64,000 bases of DNA from Elysia chlorotica (taxonomy: Eukaryota > Mollusca > Gastropoda > Plakobranchidae): the NCBI GenBank assembly GCA_003991915.1, contig RQTK01000084.1:289214-353213 (forward strand), given 5' to 3'. The notes under the pieces are model-generated. The model did no database searches and was not told the DNA's origin. It was given only the letters and a program-made list of their open reading frames with translations. Made by a program: the position numbers and the translations under genes. Positions 47,101 through 58,012 of the stretch are shown here, one piece after another. Each line of letters begins with the position of its first letter. Position 1 is the first letter of the stretch.

Positions 47101-50100
47101 TAGCAAAAAATAGGTACAAATGCAGTTATTCTTTATTAGTTGGGTCAGTGTTAATCATGATACATGTACTCAGTACATATCATGTCTATACACACTATAG
47201 ATGTATAGTGTTTCTGCCTCAATATTGCGCAAAAACAAAAAGAACAACAATTTTTTTTTAATAAATAAATAGTTTTGTCCTTTCTTTGGAAAGAAATACG
47301 ATAATTTATAGTGTGTATAGCAAAATTTGGTCAGATCCACTTTGGAAATATGATGTCTTTTGTACGTATAGACTCAGCCCTGTGTATTATGTGTCTGCCA
47401 AGTACTGGAAATCCTTTTTAATCTTACCTCCGTATAGGATCTTCCTTGTGACTCAATTAGCTAGATAAAGCACATCGGTGCACTCGTAAAATATAAATCT
47501 AGATTCTATCCAGTTTTGATCTAGAGTTCAATCTAAAATGTGATGGTCGTTTGGATATACAGTGTAGCTCCACAAAGACAAATCGCCTTAGTAGAACCAG
47601 ATTTCTATATCAAGATTAGGATGCTAGTTTGAATTAGATCTACGTTAATTTTCTTGGTTTCAAAAGTACAAAGGCGTATGTTTCGCAAAAGGATGTTAGA
47701 CCGCAGGTACCAGCAACCACATCAAGTTAGATAAAAAAAATAGTCTAATAAACTTTAAGAACAATCAGAATGATTAGTTGGAAATAACGTCAGGCCCCGA
47801 GGACCGGATGTGAAGATTGAAAGATCTGTATAAATCGGACGAATAAAAGAGAACTAGATTTTCCATTTCTTGTTTCTCTCGCGGAAGATTCATGTACGTG
47901 AAGAAGTTGTAAATAAGGACGAAGGTCAAGGACTGGATAACAAAACATTGAAGCAAAATATGTGAATATCAGACCGAAATGTTATTAGCAGAAATCTAGA
48001 TCTAGAATTAAATAGAACTTGCCGATCTTCCGATACAACGTAGAGATCACATAAGATACATATAAAAGTTAGCAGACTAGAGCGCCTAATTATTTTCGCT
48101 ATGTTAAATATCAATAAACTAAGAACGGTTTGGTCAAGGTCCCTTCATTAAAATAGTGAGAGAACAAATCTGAGTAAGATCAAACTATGTGGGAAAAGAC
48201 AGCGAGCAGTGGATGAAGATGGACAGATAGGTATTATTCAGAAGAATAAACGGTGTCAATTAGATAAACTAGAGGTTGATATCAGTGACGGTAACCCGGA
48301 TGAGATCAACTGCAGTACCAATACTGATAAAATAATGCTATGAAATTTTTATTTAAAAAAATGAAAACACATTGCATGTCGATAAACCTTCTTTACTTTT
48401 CTTTCTGTACTCGCAAAACTTAAATTTTTTTTTTTTTTGTGTTCGGCTATTAGTTGCACAATTAACTGTGGTTTTAATATAATCAGAACCTGCAATAATT
48501 ATTGTATTTACAAAACATCAAAATTTAAAACCACTGCATGACTAGAAAGGTGAAAACTCAATCAGTGGAAATAATGGCAGGTAATATGATTGATGATTGA
48601 CAAGCTATGGTTGACATTCATTTATAATAAATAAGGACTGAGTTGTACAATAAATGCCATTTTAGTGATACGCATATCAAACATATGTATGAATCTTAAA
48701 GAATTTAAAATCATTTTAGCAAAAATTATATTAATCAAAAAGTTTTGAGGGAACTTTGTAGGAAGTTTTTCACACACTAAAAAAACTACAACATAAAAGT
48801 TAAAAATAGTCACATAGAGGAAATAAACCTAAATTTCATGTGCCACCTCAGCAAGTGATTATAAGTTACAACAAACCACTTACATCCAGCCAAGCTCTGA
48901 TGCCATTTATATTCCAGGAAGCAATCTTAAAGTTAGGTGCTTTCCCACCAGGTGATTTTGACGAGGACGAAAAATCTGTGTCTTTTATGGTGTCAGATAT
49001 GGATACTCTTGCTTTAAGCTTTGGTTTTGGTTCCTCCTCAGAAGGGGATTCTGCCTTTCTCTTTTGTGTAGATTTCTCTGACTTAGTTGCCTGGTAAATT
49101 AACCCAAAAAAAAATATTGTACATGGTAATGTTAGTATGCAGTTAAAGCAAGGAGTTAACATCATTCAAAACAAACAATTTACATTTCGAGTAAACAAAG
49201 GTCGTATGCAACAGTTATTTCTGGCCGAACAAGTTTTTGTTTTTTGTTGTTGTTTTTTTTTTTTTGGTGATTTTGTTGTTGTTTTTTGTTGGTTTTTTTT
49301 TTTGTTTTGTTTTTTTTTGGGGGGGGAGTTTAATTGATAAAGCAACAATTTCAATTACATATTCAACATTAACACACTAGCACAAAGACATACTTTGCCA
49401 TATCCAAATACGTAACTACTAAAGACAGACCAGTGAGAAGGCAGGGAGCATGAGAAGTAAAATTATACATCCGTCACTCTTGATATTCCTTGTCGATAAA
49501 CCTTTATGATTTGGATATGTGCTAGTCAAATTCTCCAGTTTGGAAAATGTTACATTTGTACCACTTTTAAAGAAAGGATTTAAAACTATGAGCAGTTGCA
49601 AGTAAGTGATTTCACATCCTACACAGAATAACAATTCCTGCTATTCTGTCTGTCATAAAAATTTTTTAATAACTTGCAATGTCTATTTCTAACCCTATAC
49701 AGAAGGTCTTAAATAATATTGAACCGAAACATAAAAATATAAAGGATGGAATACATAGAAAACATGAGACAGGTCCTATCACTTCAATGATTATTCTTAA
49801 ATCATAATTTTTTTGTTAATCATTGAGTAGTACTGGGTGAAATCCAAAATCAACTTACCTTTCTCCCTCCTAGTTGGATTGATGTATAACTGTAATTTGT
49901 AATGAACAACAACAAAAAATACAATAACTTTTTGCATTTGGTCATCTTAATTATAATACAGTGCTTTAAAATATTATTTCCATTTTTCAACATCTAAATC
50001 ATCATAGCTTTAAAATAGAACACAAATAGAATTTATCCTCTAACCTCAGCTTTTTCTGTTTTGTCCACTTTTTCTTCATTCTTGTTTTTTTTAACAACTT

Positions 50101-50975
50101 TCGAAGTTTTTGATGCTTTTTTGGGCTGTGGATAAAAATAAAGTTGGTTACCACAAATAAAGTTGTATCATAAATGTTCTCATAAACAATTGTATCAAAG
50201 CTTAGTCACACATTCTGTACTGCTTCTAGCTTCCATTGAAAATCCATTTTTCACCTTTGCAGTCATAAAATAAACAAAAATTTAGATTGTTTAGACTCCA
50301 CGTAAGTGAGTTGCTGGAGTAAACAAGAGACATAAATAAGTGACCCATTCAACAGATTAGGGCTTGTAAACAACAGCAGAGATTAAATTTTAAAAGAGAC
50401 TTGCCCAATTGTCTAGATAGTCTTCAAACTAAATGGCTAAGAACTAATTAATACTCCATTAATGGAGGCAAAACTGACCAGTATTCCCATTTGTCATTAT
50501 TTGAATTTTCTTTACTTCCAAAAGTTTTATGAATAAAATAACAGCCAGAGGCATCTGGCGAACATTACTATGCTGTACAAGTTGGATTTTTTTTTTATCT
50601 GGAAGGTGTATTTTGGGTTCTGCGAGTTGGTAAATGGGTTTGAACAGCTTATAAATTCAAAACCAGGATTTAACAAGCACAAGAGGTTAAAAGGTAAGTA
50701 GAGACAAACAATTGGACTTGCCCTCAGTATAGTTTATAAAGTCTAACAACATTGAGCATTGTAGTGGCACTTTTCTCCCACCGCTTCATTGCTCAACACA
50801 AACTATTTTTATATTGATGTGAGAGAAATGCAATATAAAAGAAAAGAAAAAAAAAGACTGCCTATGCCCAGTAAAGATGTATTTAGAATGGTTTTTACTT
50901 TTAGAAGTTCTTAAAAATTGAAATAATTGGAGACACACATAACATAAGGTGTTAAAACTGACTACTTACACCCAT
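44069..50975 (-). CDS. APEX1: AP endonuclease 1 (exonuclease III family)
   Basis: The enzyme cuts DNA 5' of abasic sites in base-excision repair, mainly in the nucleus. Eight coding exons (high to low: 50970-50975, 50045-50125, 48884-49090, 46826-47024, 46037-46108, 45534-45680, 45052-45232, 44069-44186) join in phase to 336 residues, close to the human 318. Residues 1-80 are a Lys/Glu/Ser-rich variable tail with basic clusters suited to nuclear import. The catalytic domain follows, with Asn89 ([10 protein letters not shown]), Glu117 (CVQELKC), Tyr189 (YIPNSGR), Asp229 and Asn231 (CGDLNVAH), and Asp326 and His327 (GSDHCPI), which match human N68, E96, Y171, D210, N212, D308 and H309. The redox Cys65 of mammals is Ala86 here. 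The first ATG with a family-like tail was chosen, but an open frame extends upstream. Confidence 0.96.
45052..45232 (-). CDS. APEX1: APEX1 exon: lesion-recognition part
   Basis: Encodes residues 238-298, including [12 protein letters not shown], then [18 protein letters not shown]. The Phe-Trp-Thr-Tyr and Asn-Val-Gly-Trp motifs match the conserved region that binds the abasic site. The acceptor is TTTCACAG and the donor is TG|GTGAGC. Confidence 0.95.
45534..45680 (-). CDS. APEX1: APEX1 exon: Tyr, Asp and Asn active-site residues
   Basis: Encodes the end of codon 189 to the first base of codon 238, with [15 protein letters not shown] and [15 protein letters not shown]. Tyr189, Asp229 and Asn231 are here. 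The donor is G|GTAAGA. Confidence 0.95.
45716..46069 (-). repeat. Source copy of duplicated APEX1 segment
   Basis: This is the partner of 43680-44067. It covers the 3' part of the exon 46037-46108 and most of the following intron, so it is probably the original from which the 3' UTR copy came. Confidence 0.85.
46037..46108 (-). CDS. APEX1: APEX1 exon: central strand region
   Basis: Encodes [20 protein letters not shown] and LVNT, corresponding to human GRVIVAEF...LV. Acceptor TTATGTTGCAG, donor T|GTGAGT. Confidence 0.95.
46355..46490 (-). mobile_element. Degenerate SINE body in APEX1 intron
   Basis: Words such as CCAATACTAACATCTGACAATATTTATGTGCTGATACACA match the SINE body of copies B and C (CATCCGACAATTATACGTGCTGCCACACA). 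No head is recognisable. Confidence 0.45.
46826..47024 (-). CDS. APEX1: APEX1 exon: catalytic Glu
   Basis: Encodes [20 protein letters not shown] then the [20 protein letters not shown] region. Glu117 binds the metal ion. The conserved Glu-Gly-Tyr-Ser-Gly-Val-Gly motif is intact. The acceptor is CTTTTTTACAG and the donor is G|GTGAGT. Confidence 0.96.
47025..48883. other. APEX1 intron, no further gene
   Basis: AT-rich with many TCTAGAT-type words and no recognisable element or coding sequence. Confidence 0.55.
48884..49090 (-). CDS. APEX1: APEX1 exon: tail and first catalytic motif
   Basis: Encodes residues 30-98. The first 50 are a charged, Ser-rich linker ([20 protein letters not shown]), followed by [16 protein letters not shown]. 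Asn89 is the counterpart of human Asn68. The residue before Ser-Trp-Asn is Ala where mammals have the redox-active Cys65. Confidence 0.95.
50045..50125 (-). CDS. APEX1: APEX1 exon: lysine-rich tail
   Basis: Encodes 27 residues of [20 protein letters not shown] type. The basic clusters suit nuclear import and DNA contact. Phase 0 on both sides. Confidence 0.85.
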
Positions 50976-51017
50976 AATTGATGAGAACAATCGCGATGTT
51001 AGAGTTGTACTTGTAGC
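50970..51017 (-). CDS. APEX1: APEX1 first coding exon
   Basis: The exon is 48 bases, between acceptor TTTTTTAATGACAG and donor GGT|GTAAGT. The ATG at 50973-50975 opens the family-like protein. The 14 codons before it in the exon are open in the same frame (ATSTTLTSRLFSSI) and look like the end of a mitochondrial presequence, but no upstream AUG was found for them. The coordinates given are those of the whole exon. Confidence 0.75.
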
Positions 51018-51536
51018 CTGTCATTAAAAAACAAAACAAAATTATGAAAAAAAAGATTCAATAAAACCTTTTGTTTTTTATATATATCCTTTAAACTTTT
51101 TAAATGTTGAATTTAAACACAAGGAATAACAAAAATCATAGTTGCAATTACAAGATTTCCATCCACAGAAAACTTGTGTACTATTTCTACCTTTAATAAA
51201 CCTGTCAACATCACTTTATATATTATATATATAACAACATTTGGATACATCTAGCTGGATATGTAATTAAGTTAGGACATGTACGAAAACCCAAATGAAT
51301 CAAAATAATTGAAGCTTGCATTTTACTTAAAGTTAAAACATATTATGGGGACACCTTTCTTGAAGCTGAAATAAAGCCATTCTCAAAACAAAGAAAAAAG
51401 AATCCATGCCTTTCCTTAAAAGTTATATGATGAGTTGATTGTCTCAGACAGAACACATGTAAATGAATAAGATTATAAAGACAAAAGATCCATGTTTATT
51501 CACTTGAGATTTAAAGCCCCTACTAATTTCCCAAAC

Positions 51537-51771
51537 CTTATTTTTTTCGATCAAGTTCAAAACTGATGAAACAGGCGCATAAGAGCTCAACACAGCTGGC
51601 CTCTCTGTATACAAGAACACAGTCTTTCTGGAACCCTGCCCGAAGTTGGAAAGCCGACCACAACACAAGACTCCAGTCAGTTTTCCACTATGACAAGTCA
51701 GCCGGCCTCCAAGACTGCTAAGCTTGTCTAGGATTTTTAAAGCCAGACTTTGCTTGCTCTGTATTACACCA
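51537..51771 (-). other. APEX1: Probable upstream APEX1 exon with open frame
   Basis: A strong acceptor (TATTGTTTCTCAG) precedes 235 GC-richer bases, and a weak donor (AAG|GTTTGG) ends them. One frame is open throughout (78 codons), ends in phase 0, and continues in frame into 50970-51017 and the APEX1 coding sequence. The residues are rich in Ser, Leu, Arg and Lys and poor in acids, like a mitochondrial targeting region. There is no ATG in frame. It could be 5' UTR or a non-AUG-initiated extension. Confidence 0.45.
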
Positions 51772-52149
51772 CTGAGAAACAATAGAATTAGATATCACCA
51801 ACATTCTTTTAAAAACGCAGTGGATGCTAGTACAGGACTGTACGCTAAGACTTTTCTATTTGTATAGCACTAGATATATATATGTATAGGCCTACATGAC
51901 TTCACGTCAATCCTCAATCTGCGAGAGGTCAGAAAAAAAAATATGTTTTTTATGTTTAAGTGAGTAGGACTAGATTTAGTGATGCTTAAAATTTAAGTCG
52001 ATAAATGCTCTTTTGAGAATAGTATTAATATATAACACTCAAATAAAAAGGGTAGAAACAATGACAATTAGTGTGAAGAGGGCAGAACATAATCATCCAT
52101 TATAGTGCCTCAAATCAATATGCTAAGGAGTTTTAATTTTACATGCATG

Positions 52150-52442
52150 TAAGGGGCTAACTGGCGCAAGTGGTGGAGCGTAGGTCTCCCAATCAAGATG
52201 TCCCAAGTTCGAAACCCAAAATCGATCAAAAATGTATTTGTCCTATTCCATCATACTGGTTGGGTCTGCGTCACTGTCAATTGTGTCATAATAATAATAA
52301 TCTGAACAGCTGAGACAGAAGTCATGGAATCCCCCACTTTTTCATGTTGGCAGCACCTAATTTGCCTAACTTTAGCTTGAGGCCCGCTTACAGTAGCGTT
52401 GGACGTTGAGAGACCAACTTACCTCAACCACTTGCGCCAGTT
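52150..52442 (+). mobile_element. tRNA-derived SINE copy E with inverted head
   Basis: A plus-strand head (GGCGCAAGTGGTGGAGCGTA, B-box region AAGTTCGAAACCC) is followed by the family body (TGGGTCTGCGTCACTGTCAA, CTGAGACAGAAGTCATGGA, TTGAGGCCCGC). The right end (GAGAGACCAAC ... CCACTTGCGCCAGTTGA) is the reverse complement of a head, so head sequences flank the body in opposite orientation. Confidence 0.7.
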
Positions 52443-52776
52443 GAGAGTTCTAGATAATTATAAGCTTATGTGATCAATGATTGGTTCCTAGACGCAGAGA
52501 AGCTTTTATCTAACCTAGTTTACCTATCCCTAATTCCAAGGGGGTGCTAAATCTAAATCTATGTATTGTATGCGACGGAACAGAGATCTTTTCATTACAT
52601 AGAACTAGAGAATCTAGATCTATAGATCTAGACCTCCAAATTTTAACAATATTTATTTAAGTTGGACTTAGATATAGAATCTCTAGTGTCAGGACAAGTT
52701 TGATAATCTTATTTAAAATAAACATCAATCTAAATCTAGAACTATAGAATCTAGTAGAATAACAGGTTCTACTTAC

Positions 52777-52990
52777 TAAAATAACAGTAGAAGAACTTGT
52801 TTATTGCCGCGCTTTCGTATCACTCTTCAGTGGACCCTATCCCGCGGTTCAGCTTTTTCTCTCATGAATCTCTTATCAGACACCGACTGTTTGACTTTGC
52901 TTCGCGGAGCGTATGCGACTACGCGATTGCGAGGAGGGCGGAACGATTGTGTCGTGGGCCTGACTTATGCCAGTAGCGTGTCATGTAATT
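52777..52990 (-). promoter_or_regulatory. APEX1: APEX1 CpG-rich promoter and first 5' UTR exon
   Basis: The segment 52800-52960 is unusually dense in CpG for this window (CCGCGC, CGCGG, CGCGATTGCG). A strong donor, TTTTA|GTAAGT on the minus strand, ends an exon at 52777. A 12-codon upstream ORF begins at 52865 (MREKAEPRDRVH) and stops at a TGA at 52827-52829. The transcription start was not determined. Confidence 0.5.
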
Positions 52991-53269
52991 TGGTATATTC
53001 CGCGTTGATTTAAAATCAGAGACTTTTTTTCACTCTGATTGTAGGCGATGATGCACCTGTGGAAGTGTCATGCAATAAAGTAACTTAACTTAGGAAAAGT
53101 GATCGAGACATTGAAAGCTGTGAAAGATCAGAAAGCGTGGAGGGACACCTGCACTTGCTGGATTCTTTTCGGTCGTGGGATGTATTCTCTATCCTAGAGC
53201 GAGGGCGTTCCCTCTCTCCGGGTTTAACGTCTCCTTGATTCCTCTGGAGTGTTCTATACGGCGACGGGT

Positions 53270-53470
53270 CCCAAGAATGAAGAATAACGATTTTATGTGC
53301 TGCCACACACGAGACAGGGCGGGGATACCGGTACCATGACTTCTTCACAGCAGGTCACATTATACTGACACCGACCCAGTTACAGAGGACGAACATAGGA
53401 CAAATAAATCTGCCGATCGTGGGGTTGGATCCGCGGAACTCCTGCTCTGAAGACCAACGCTCAACTTAAG
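53270..53470 (-). mobile_element. tRNA-derived SINE, copy F
   Basis: Body words GTGCTGCCACACACGAGACA, GGCGGGGATACC and CACCGACCCAGTTACAGAGG match copy C, followed by a degenerate head. A C18 run (53471-53488) follows directly. Confidence 0.65.
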
Positions 53471-53526
53471 CCCCCCCCCCCCCCCCCCTCCCCAGGCCGT
53501 GGGTTTAGATTTGTTTCCGTTTTTAT

Positions 53527-54260
53527 TTATTGTAGTGAAATACTTTTGTTCAACCCCTGTACAGCGTGCACCATTTGTGTGTAAAGATGGAGAAGATGAC
53601 CATCTTCATCTATCATCATCTGAGGGGTTGAGTCGTCAGTGCGTTCGAAGGTGACTGATAAGTCCAATCCGATCTTTAAAATATATGTTGCAGTGGGGAC
53701 AGAGCCACCACGGCGCACCTGTAACTTGAGGAGTTGGGTTACAGTTGACTCGGACATTGCGTGTTGGTCTTCGCTGCCTGTAGACGCTGCTGTTCATACA
53801 ACTTTGCTCCCTTGGTGACTGCTTCGCGCCAAGCAAGTTGGTTTTGAGCAAGGGCCTCCCACAGTGTTGGAGTCTTTCATTGACGCTTTGAGTGTGTCTT
53901 TGAACCTCTTATTCTGAACGCCGTGAGAACGAGCTTCTGACTTCAACTCACCATACAGGATGCGCTTTGGGAGGCCTCATCTGACATCCTGGACACATGT
54001 CCACTGGCTTTTGCGATGCGGCCGTCGATCTCGTCATCAATGTGAACATTTCGAGACAGAGTGCTTCCAAGACATGTGAACCTGTCCACTGCTGCCAGCT
54101 TCACACCGTTCACTGTCACTGTTGGTTCTATGTTGGTTTTGCCTGGAGCAGGTTGATTCATGACTTCAGTCTTCTTGGTAGACTCTACTGGTAGTTAGGC
54201 CTAAGTTGACACAGGCAATGGAAAAGAGATTCATGCTGCGCTACATGTCTGCTTCGTGCA
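53527..54260 (-). mobile_element. 5'-truncated LINE, reverse-transcriptase C-terminus
   Basis: On the minus strand several frames carry the end of a non-LTR element ORF2. They read KTEVMNQPAPGKT, VTVNGVKLAAVDRFTCLG, STLSRNVHIDDEIDGRIAKA, then NKRFKDTLKASMKD, and finally the zinc-finger-like end CPHCNIYFKDRIGLISHLRT. These match the invertebrate LINE family often annotated in genomes as craniofacial-development-protein-like. Frameshifts and stops between the pieces mark it as dead. Confidence 0.8.
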
Positions 54261-54390
54261 CCAGTTAGAGAAACAACAGAGGGCACAAAAACCTGAACAT
54301 GAAAGGAAACTAATTATATCAGGGGATATTATTATGAATGTTTGCATCGGCTCCTAGATTTCCATATTAAACATCAATAGTGCTTTGTTT

Positions 54391-54394
<4 letters not shown>

Positions 54395-54461
<67 letters not shown>
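54395..54461. repeat. (GA)n microsatellite
   Basis: A pure GA tract between the dead LINE and the duplicated region upstream of TIMM13. Confidence 0.95.
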
Positions 54462-54462
<1 letters not shown>

Positions 54463-55640
54463 GGGAGGGGGAGATCTATTTATAATTTCTTGTTATATGG
54501 GTTTTTCCCGAGGCTATCGGTTTTTCCGCTAGAGAATCTTCATTGCAAGGGACTTTACTCTCATAAATTTTCCTCTACGGGGCAACTCTTAAGTAAAAGC
54601 ATGACCTTGCTTTTGAGCGACTGAGTTACTGCACAGTTCACACTTCATAGACCGGCCCGTTGCTGATGTAATTTGTTTTCTGGTAATTTCAAAGATAATT
54701 TCGTCCTTTTTTAATGCATTCTTTATCTAGAAAAGATATAGTATATATTGGGTTTTTTTACAGGTTATTGGTAGATCTAGAATATAGATCTAGATCTACG
54801 GGTTTCTTAACGATCTGATACAGATACATTTGATCTACATGCATGCATTAATATTAGAGATCTATTGAGCCTATTTCCTTTTGTTTAAAAGGAGATTTAC
54901 CGGTAAATATATAAATCTAGACTTGATCTTATTGGAATCAATGTAGATCTATATTAACCCCTGCTGCGCTGTGAAGGCCGCCCGGCGGCCAGATGTCGAG
55001 TTTGGGTCTGGCATGGGTGACTGGGTGTGAACAAATGGAGTGTGGCAGTACTCTGTACTGTTCACCTAGTTAACTGATCAATGCTCTGAGTGTGGCGCTT
55101 CTATCGCCGATTTTTTCCTCATTATTTCTAGATCCAGACTAGATTTATTCATAAAGCTAGGCCTATATATCTCTATTGCACTGTGAAGTTGATTGATTTC
55201 ACTATCTTTTTTGTTTAGCCGCTTTTTAGTACTAATCAGTGGGGGAATAAAGGAGAAATCAGTTATCTTTCCTGCAGGTGAAACAATAAAATTTATTTAA
55301 TCTTAAATAGCTGTGGTTTGGTATGTTTCAGTTGGAATCCTTTTGTACGTGGAACAACATTCCTCCTGTGTGTCTCTTGAGTAAAAGGGTTATATAATAA
55401 ATGCGTTTAGAATCCTTGTTGCCCCATTTAAAAGTTCTGAATACAAAAATGGAAGTATCAACTTAGGATTGAACCTTTGACCTCCTACTTGTCAATCCAG
55501 AGCACTAATGCTAAAAATATCTTGCGACTTATATTGCTAAAAATGCAATCTTCAAATTAATGTTATAAATCTTCCATAGGTTTCTTACAGAGATAGGTGG
55601 AAAAAGATTTGAACATTTATGATTTTATTGACCTCCTGCT
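54462..55640. other. Upstream region of TIMM13, small GC-rich patch
   Basis: Mostly AT-rich. The patch 54960-55110 contains GGCCGCCCGGCGGCC and is a weak candidate for a TIMM13 promoter or first exon, though no TSS signal is evident. Degenerate SINE heads may lie near 55470-55530. Confidence 0.35.
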
Positions 55641-57805
55641 CCTCAGTCCGGATCAGTGGAGACTGAGCTATCTTTTCGCCCCTACTGAGCCAACGCTAAT
55701 AATGTTTAAATTTAATTAGATCTACATGTTTGTCTGCCTTTGTGTCTCGTGGGGACGGCCTTTAACACTTCTATGTGGATTAGTCAAGGCATGGCTTTCA
55801 TCACCATTTTCCCCTACATCAAAAGTTCAACCATCTTTATACACTGGGACTAAACACCGCCATGTTACTCAAGATCTCTACAGGGGGTATTTTGTACCTT
55901 TCCTTTCTTAGAGATTTAGACTATTATCAGTGATACAACCGTCATTGTGTGACTGGGAGGCTGAGAATTCTCCAAACTATTCATTGATTTCATTGGTTGA
56001 CATTTAAAGAGCCTGTACACTCATTCACAAGTTTCTCGCGTGATAGAAAAAGGAGGAATGAAGGCCAGTGCCAGTTAGTCAAGTGTCCAGTCGGGAAGTG
56101 CTTTTTTTTAAATTCATCAAGTCTTGTATTTGTTATGCCTTCAGTTTTCTGGCAATGTAATTTTTTTATTGGTTCATGTTTTAGAATTCTAGTTTTTTTT
56201 CTAGATTTGTACATTTATTTTATTTAGTAAAAAAAAAAATCTGCTGGATCTTTTGGATTTTGTTTTTTCTCACTCCCCACTCCACCGAAAAAAAAAAGTC
56301 AGATCAGAAAATAGTTCCCCATTTTTACAATAGTAGGTTTTTTAGAATTCTAGTTTTTTTTCTAGATTTGTACATTTATTTTATTTAGTAAAAAAAAAAA
56401 TCTGCTGGATCTTTTGGATTTTGTTTTCTCACTCCCCACTCCACCGAAAAAAAAAAGTCAGATCAGAAAATAGTTCCCCATTTTTACAATAGTAGGTTTT
56501 TTATAAATAGTTATCATGTAGTCCTAGGCCTAATATATTTGTAGCTCATCTCCCACACTTCGGAGCCAACTATTGCAAGTGATAGAACGTTGGTCTCTCA
56601 ATCGAAAGGTCCAAGATTCGAAGCACCATTATGGGTCAAACTTTTTTTCCCATTTTGTCTTCTGGCTACAGACTAGTCGTTTGGTTGGTGTCAATATAAT
56701 CTGATCAACTTAGACAGGAGTCCTGGTATACATGCTCTGTCTCTGTGTGGCTAGACATAAACTTTTCAGACTTAGTCTTGAGACCTGTCCACTATTTACC
56801 TCAGTCCGGATCAGTGGAGACTGAGCTATCTTTTCGCCCCTACTGAGCCAACGCTAATAATGTTTAAATTTAATTAGATCTACATGTTTGTCTGCCTTTG
56901 TGTCTCGTGGGGACGGCCTTTAACACTTCTATGTGGATTAGTCAAGGCATGGCTTTCATCACCATTTTCCCCTACATCAAAAGTTCAACCATCTTTATAC
57001 ACTGGGACTAAACACCGCCATGTTACTCAAGATCTCTACAGGGGGTATTTTGTTCCTTTCCTTTCTTAGAGATTTAGACTATTATCAGTGATACAACCGT
57101 CATTGTGTGACTGGGAGGCTGAGAATTCTCCAAACTATTCATTGATTTCATTGGTTGACATTTAAAGAGCCTGTACACTCATTCACAAGTTTCTCGCGTG
57201 ATAGAAAAAGGAGGAATGAAGGCCAGTGCCAGTTAGTCAAGTGTCCAGTCGGGAAGTGCTTTTTTTTAAATTCATCAAGTCTTGTATTTGTTATGCCTTC
57301 AGTTTTCTGGCAATGTAATTTTTTTATTGGTTCATGTTTTAGAATTCTAGTTTTTTTTCTAGATTTGTACATTTATTTTATTTAGTAAAAAAAAAAAATC
57401 TGCTGGATCTTTTGGATTTTGTTTTTTCTCACTCCCCACTCCACCGAAAAAAAAAAGTCAGATCAGAAAATAGTTCCCCATTTTTACAATAGTAGGTTTT
57501 TTATAAATAGTTATCATGTAGTCCTAGGCCTAATATATTTGTAGCTCATCTCCCACACTTCGGAGCCAACTATTGCAAGTGATAGAACGTTGGTCTCTCA
57601 ATCGAAAGGTCCAAGATTCGAAGCACCATTATCGGTCAAACTTTTTTTCCCATTTTGTCTTCTGGCTACAGACTAGTCGTTTGGTTGGTGTCAATATAAT
57701 GATTTATCTGATCAACTTAGACAGGAGTCCTGGTATACATGCTCTGTCTCTGTGTGGCTAGACATAAACTTTTCAGACTTAGTCTTGAGACCTGTCCACT
57801 ATTTA
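55641..57805. repeat. Near-identical 1.16-kb tandem duplication
   Basis: Copy 1 (55641-56798) and copy 2 (56799-57805) start at CCTCAGTCCGGATCAGTGG and end at CCTGTCCACTATTTA. Over more than 900 bases only a few differences were noticed (for example TTTGTACC versus TTTGTTCC). Copy 1 also has an internal 161-bp duplication (56181-56341 and 56342-56502) that copy 2 lacks. Copy 2 has GATTTAT inserted near 57701. Short open frames in it occur twice for this reason and are not genes. Confidence 0.93.
56561..56795 (+). mobile_element. tRNA-derived SINE, copy G
   Basis: The head (GCCAACTATTGCAAGTGATA, B-box region AAGATTCGAAGCACC) is followed by the family body in plus orientation (TTGGTTGGTGTCAATATAAT, ACAGGAGTCCTGGTATACAT). 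Copy H at 57561-57803 is its duplicate within the tandem repeat. Confidence 0.7.
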
Positions 57806-57962
57806 GCCTTGCTGCTGACGTTGGGGGTTTAGAAATATAATTTGAACCTTAAATTTCAAAAACTGAGCAAATACAAGCTGTTGTTATACAAAGAAGATAA
57901 TTTTTTATTGCTGATAATGGTTATACATGCTTTTCCTCAAAATATTTCCATGGTATTTTCAG

Positions 57963-58012
57963 ACTTATTAACTACTTGACCTTTAAAAAGTAAAAAAAAA
58001 AGGTGAACAAAG
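57963..58012 (+). other. TIMM13: 5' UTR part of TIMM13 start exon
   Basis: A plausible acceptor (CCATGGTATTTTCAG) ends at 57962, 50 bases before the start codon. This suggests a further non-coding exon upstream, in or beyond the tandem duplication. Confidence 0.4.

Noticed and set aside
49855..49895. Possible APEX1 micro-exon (minus strand, ends GAGAAAG|GTAAGT)
   Set aside because: A strong donor is present, but every acceptor nearby gives a length not divisible by three (31, 11 or 8 bases), which would break the phase 0 to phase 0 joining of 50045-50125 and 48884-49090.
55726..57385. Pairs of identical open frames of 61, 74 and 76 codons
   Set aside because: They are duplicated only because the 1.16-kb DNA block is duplicated; no similarity, start context or splice support.
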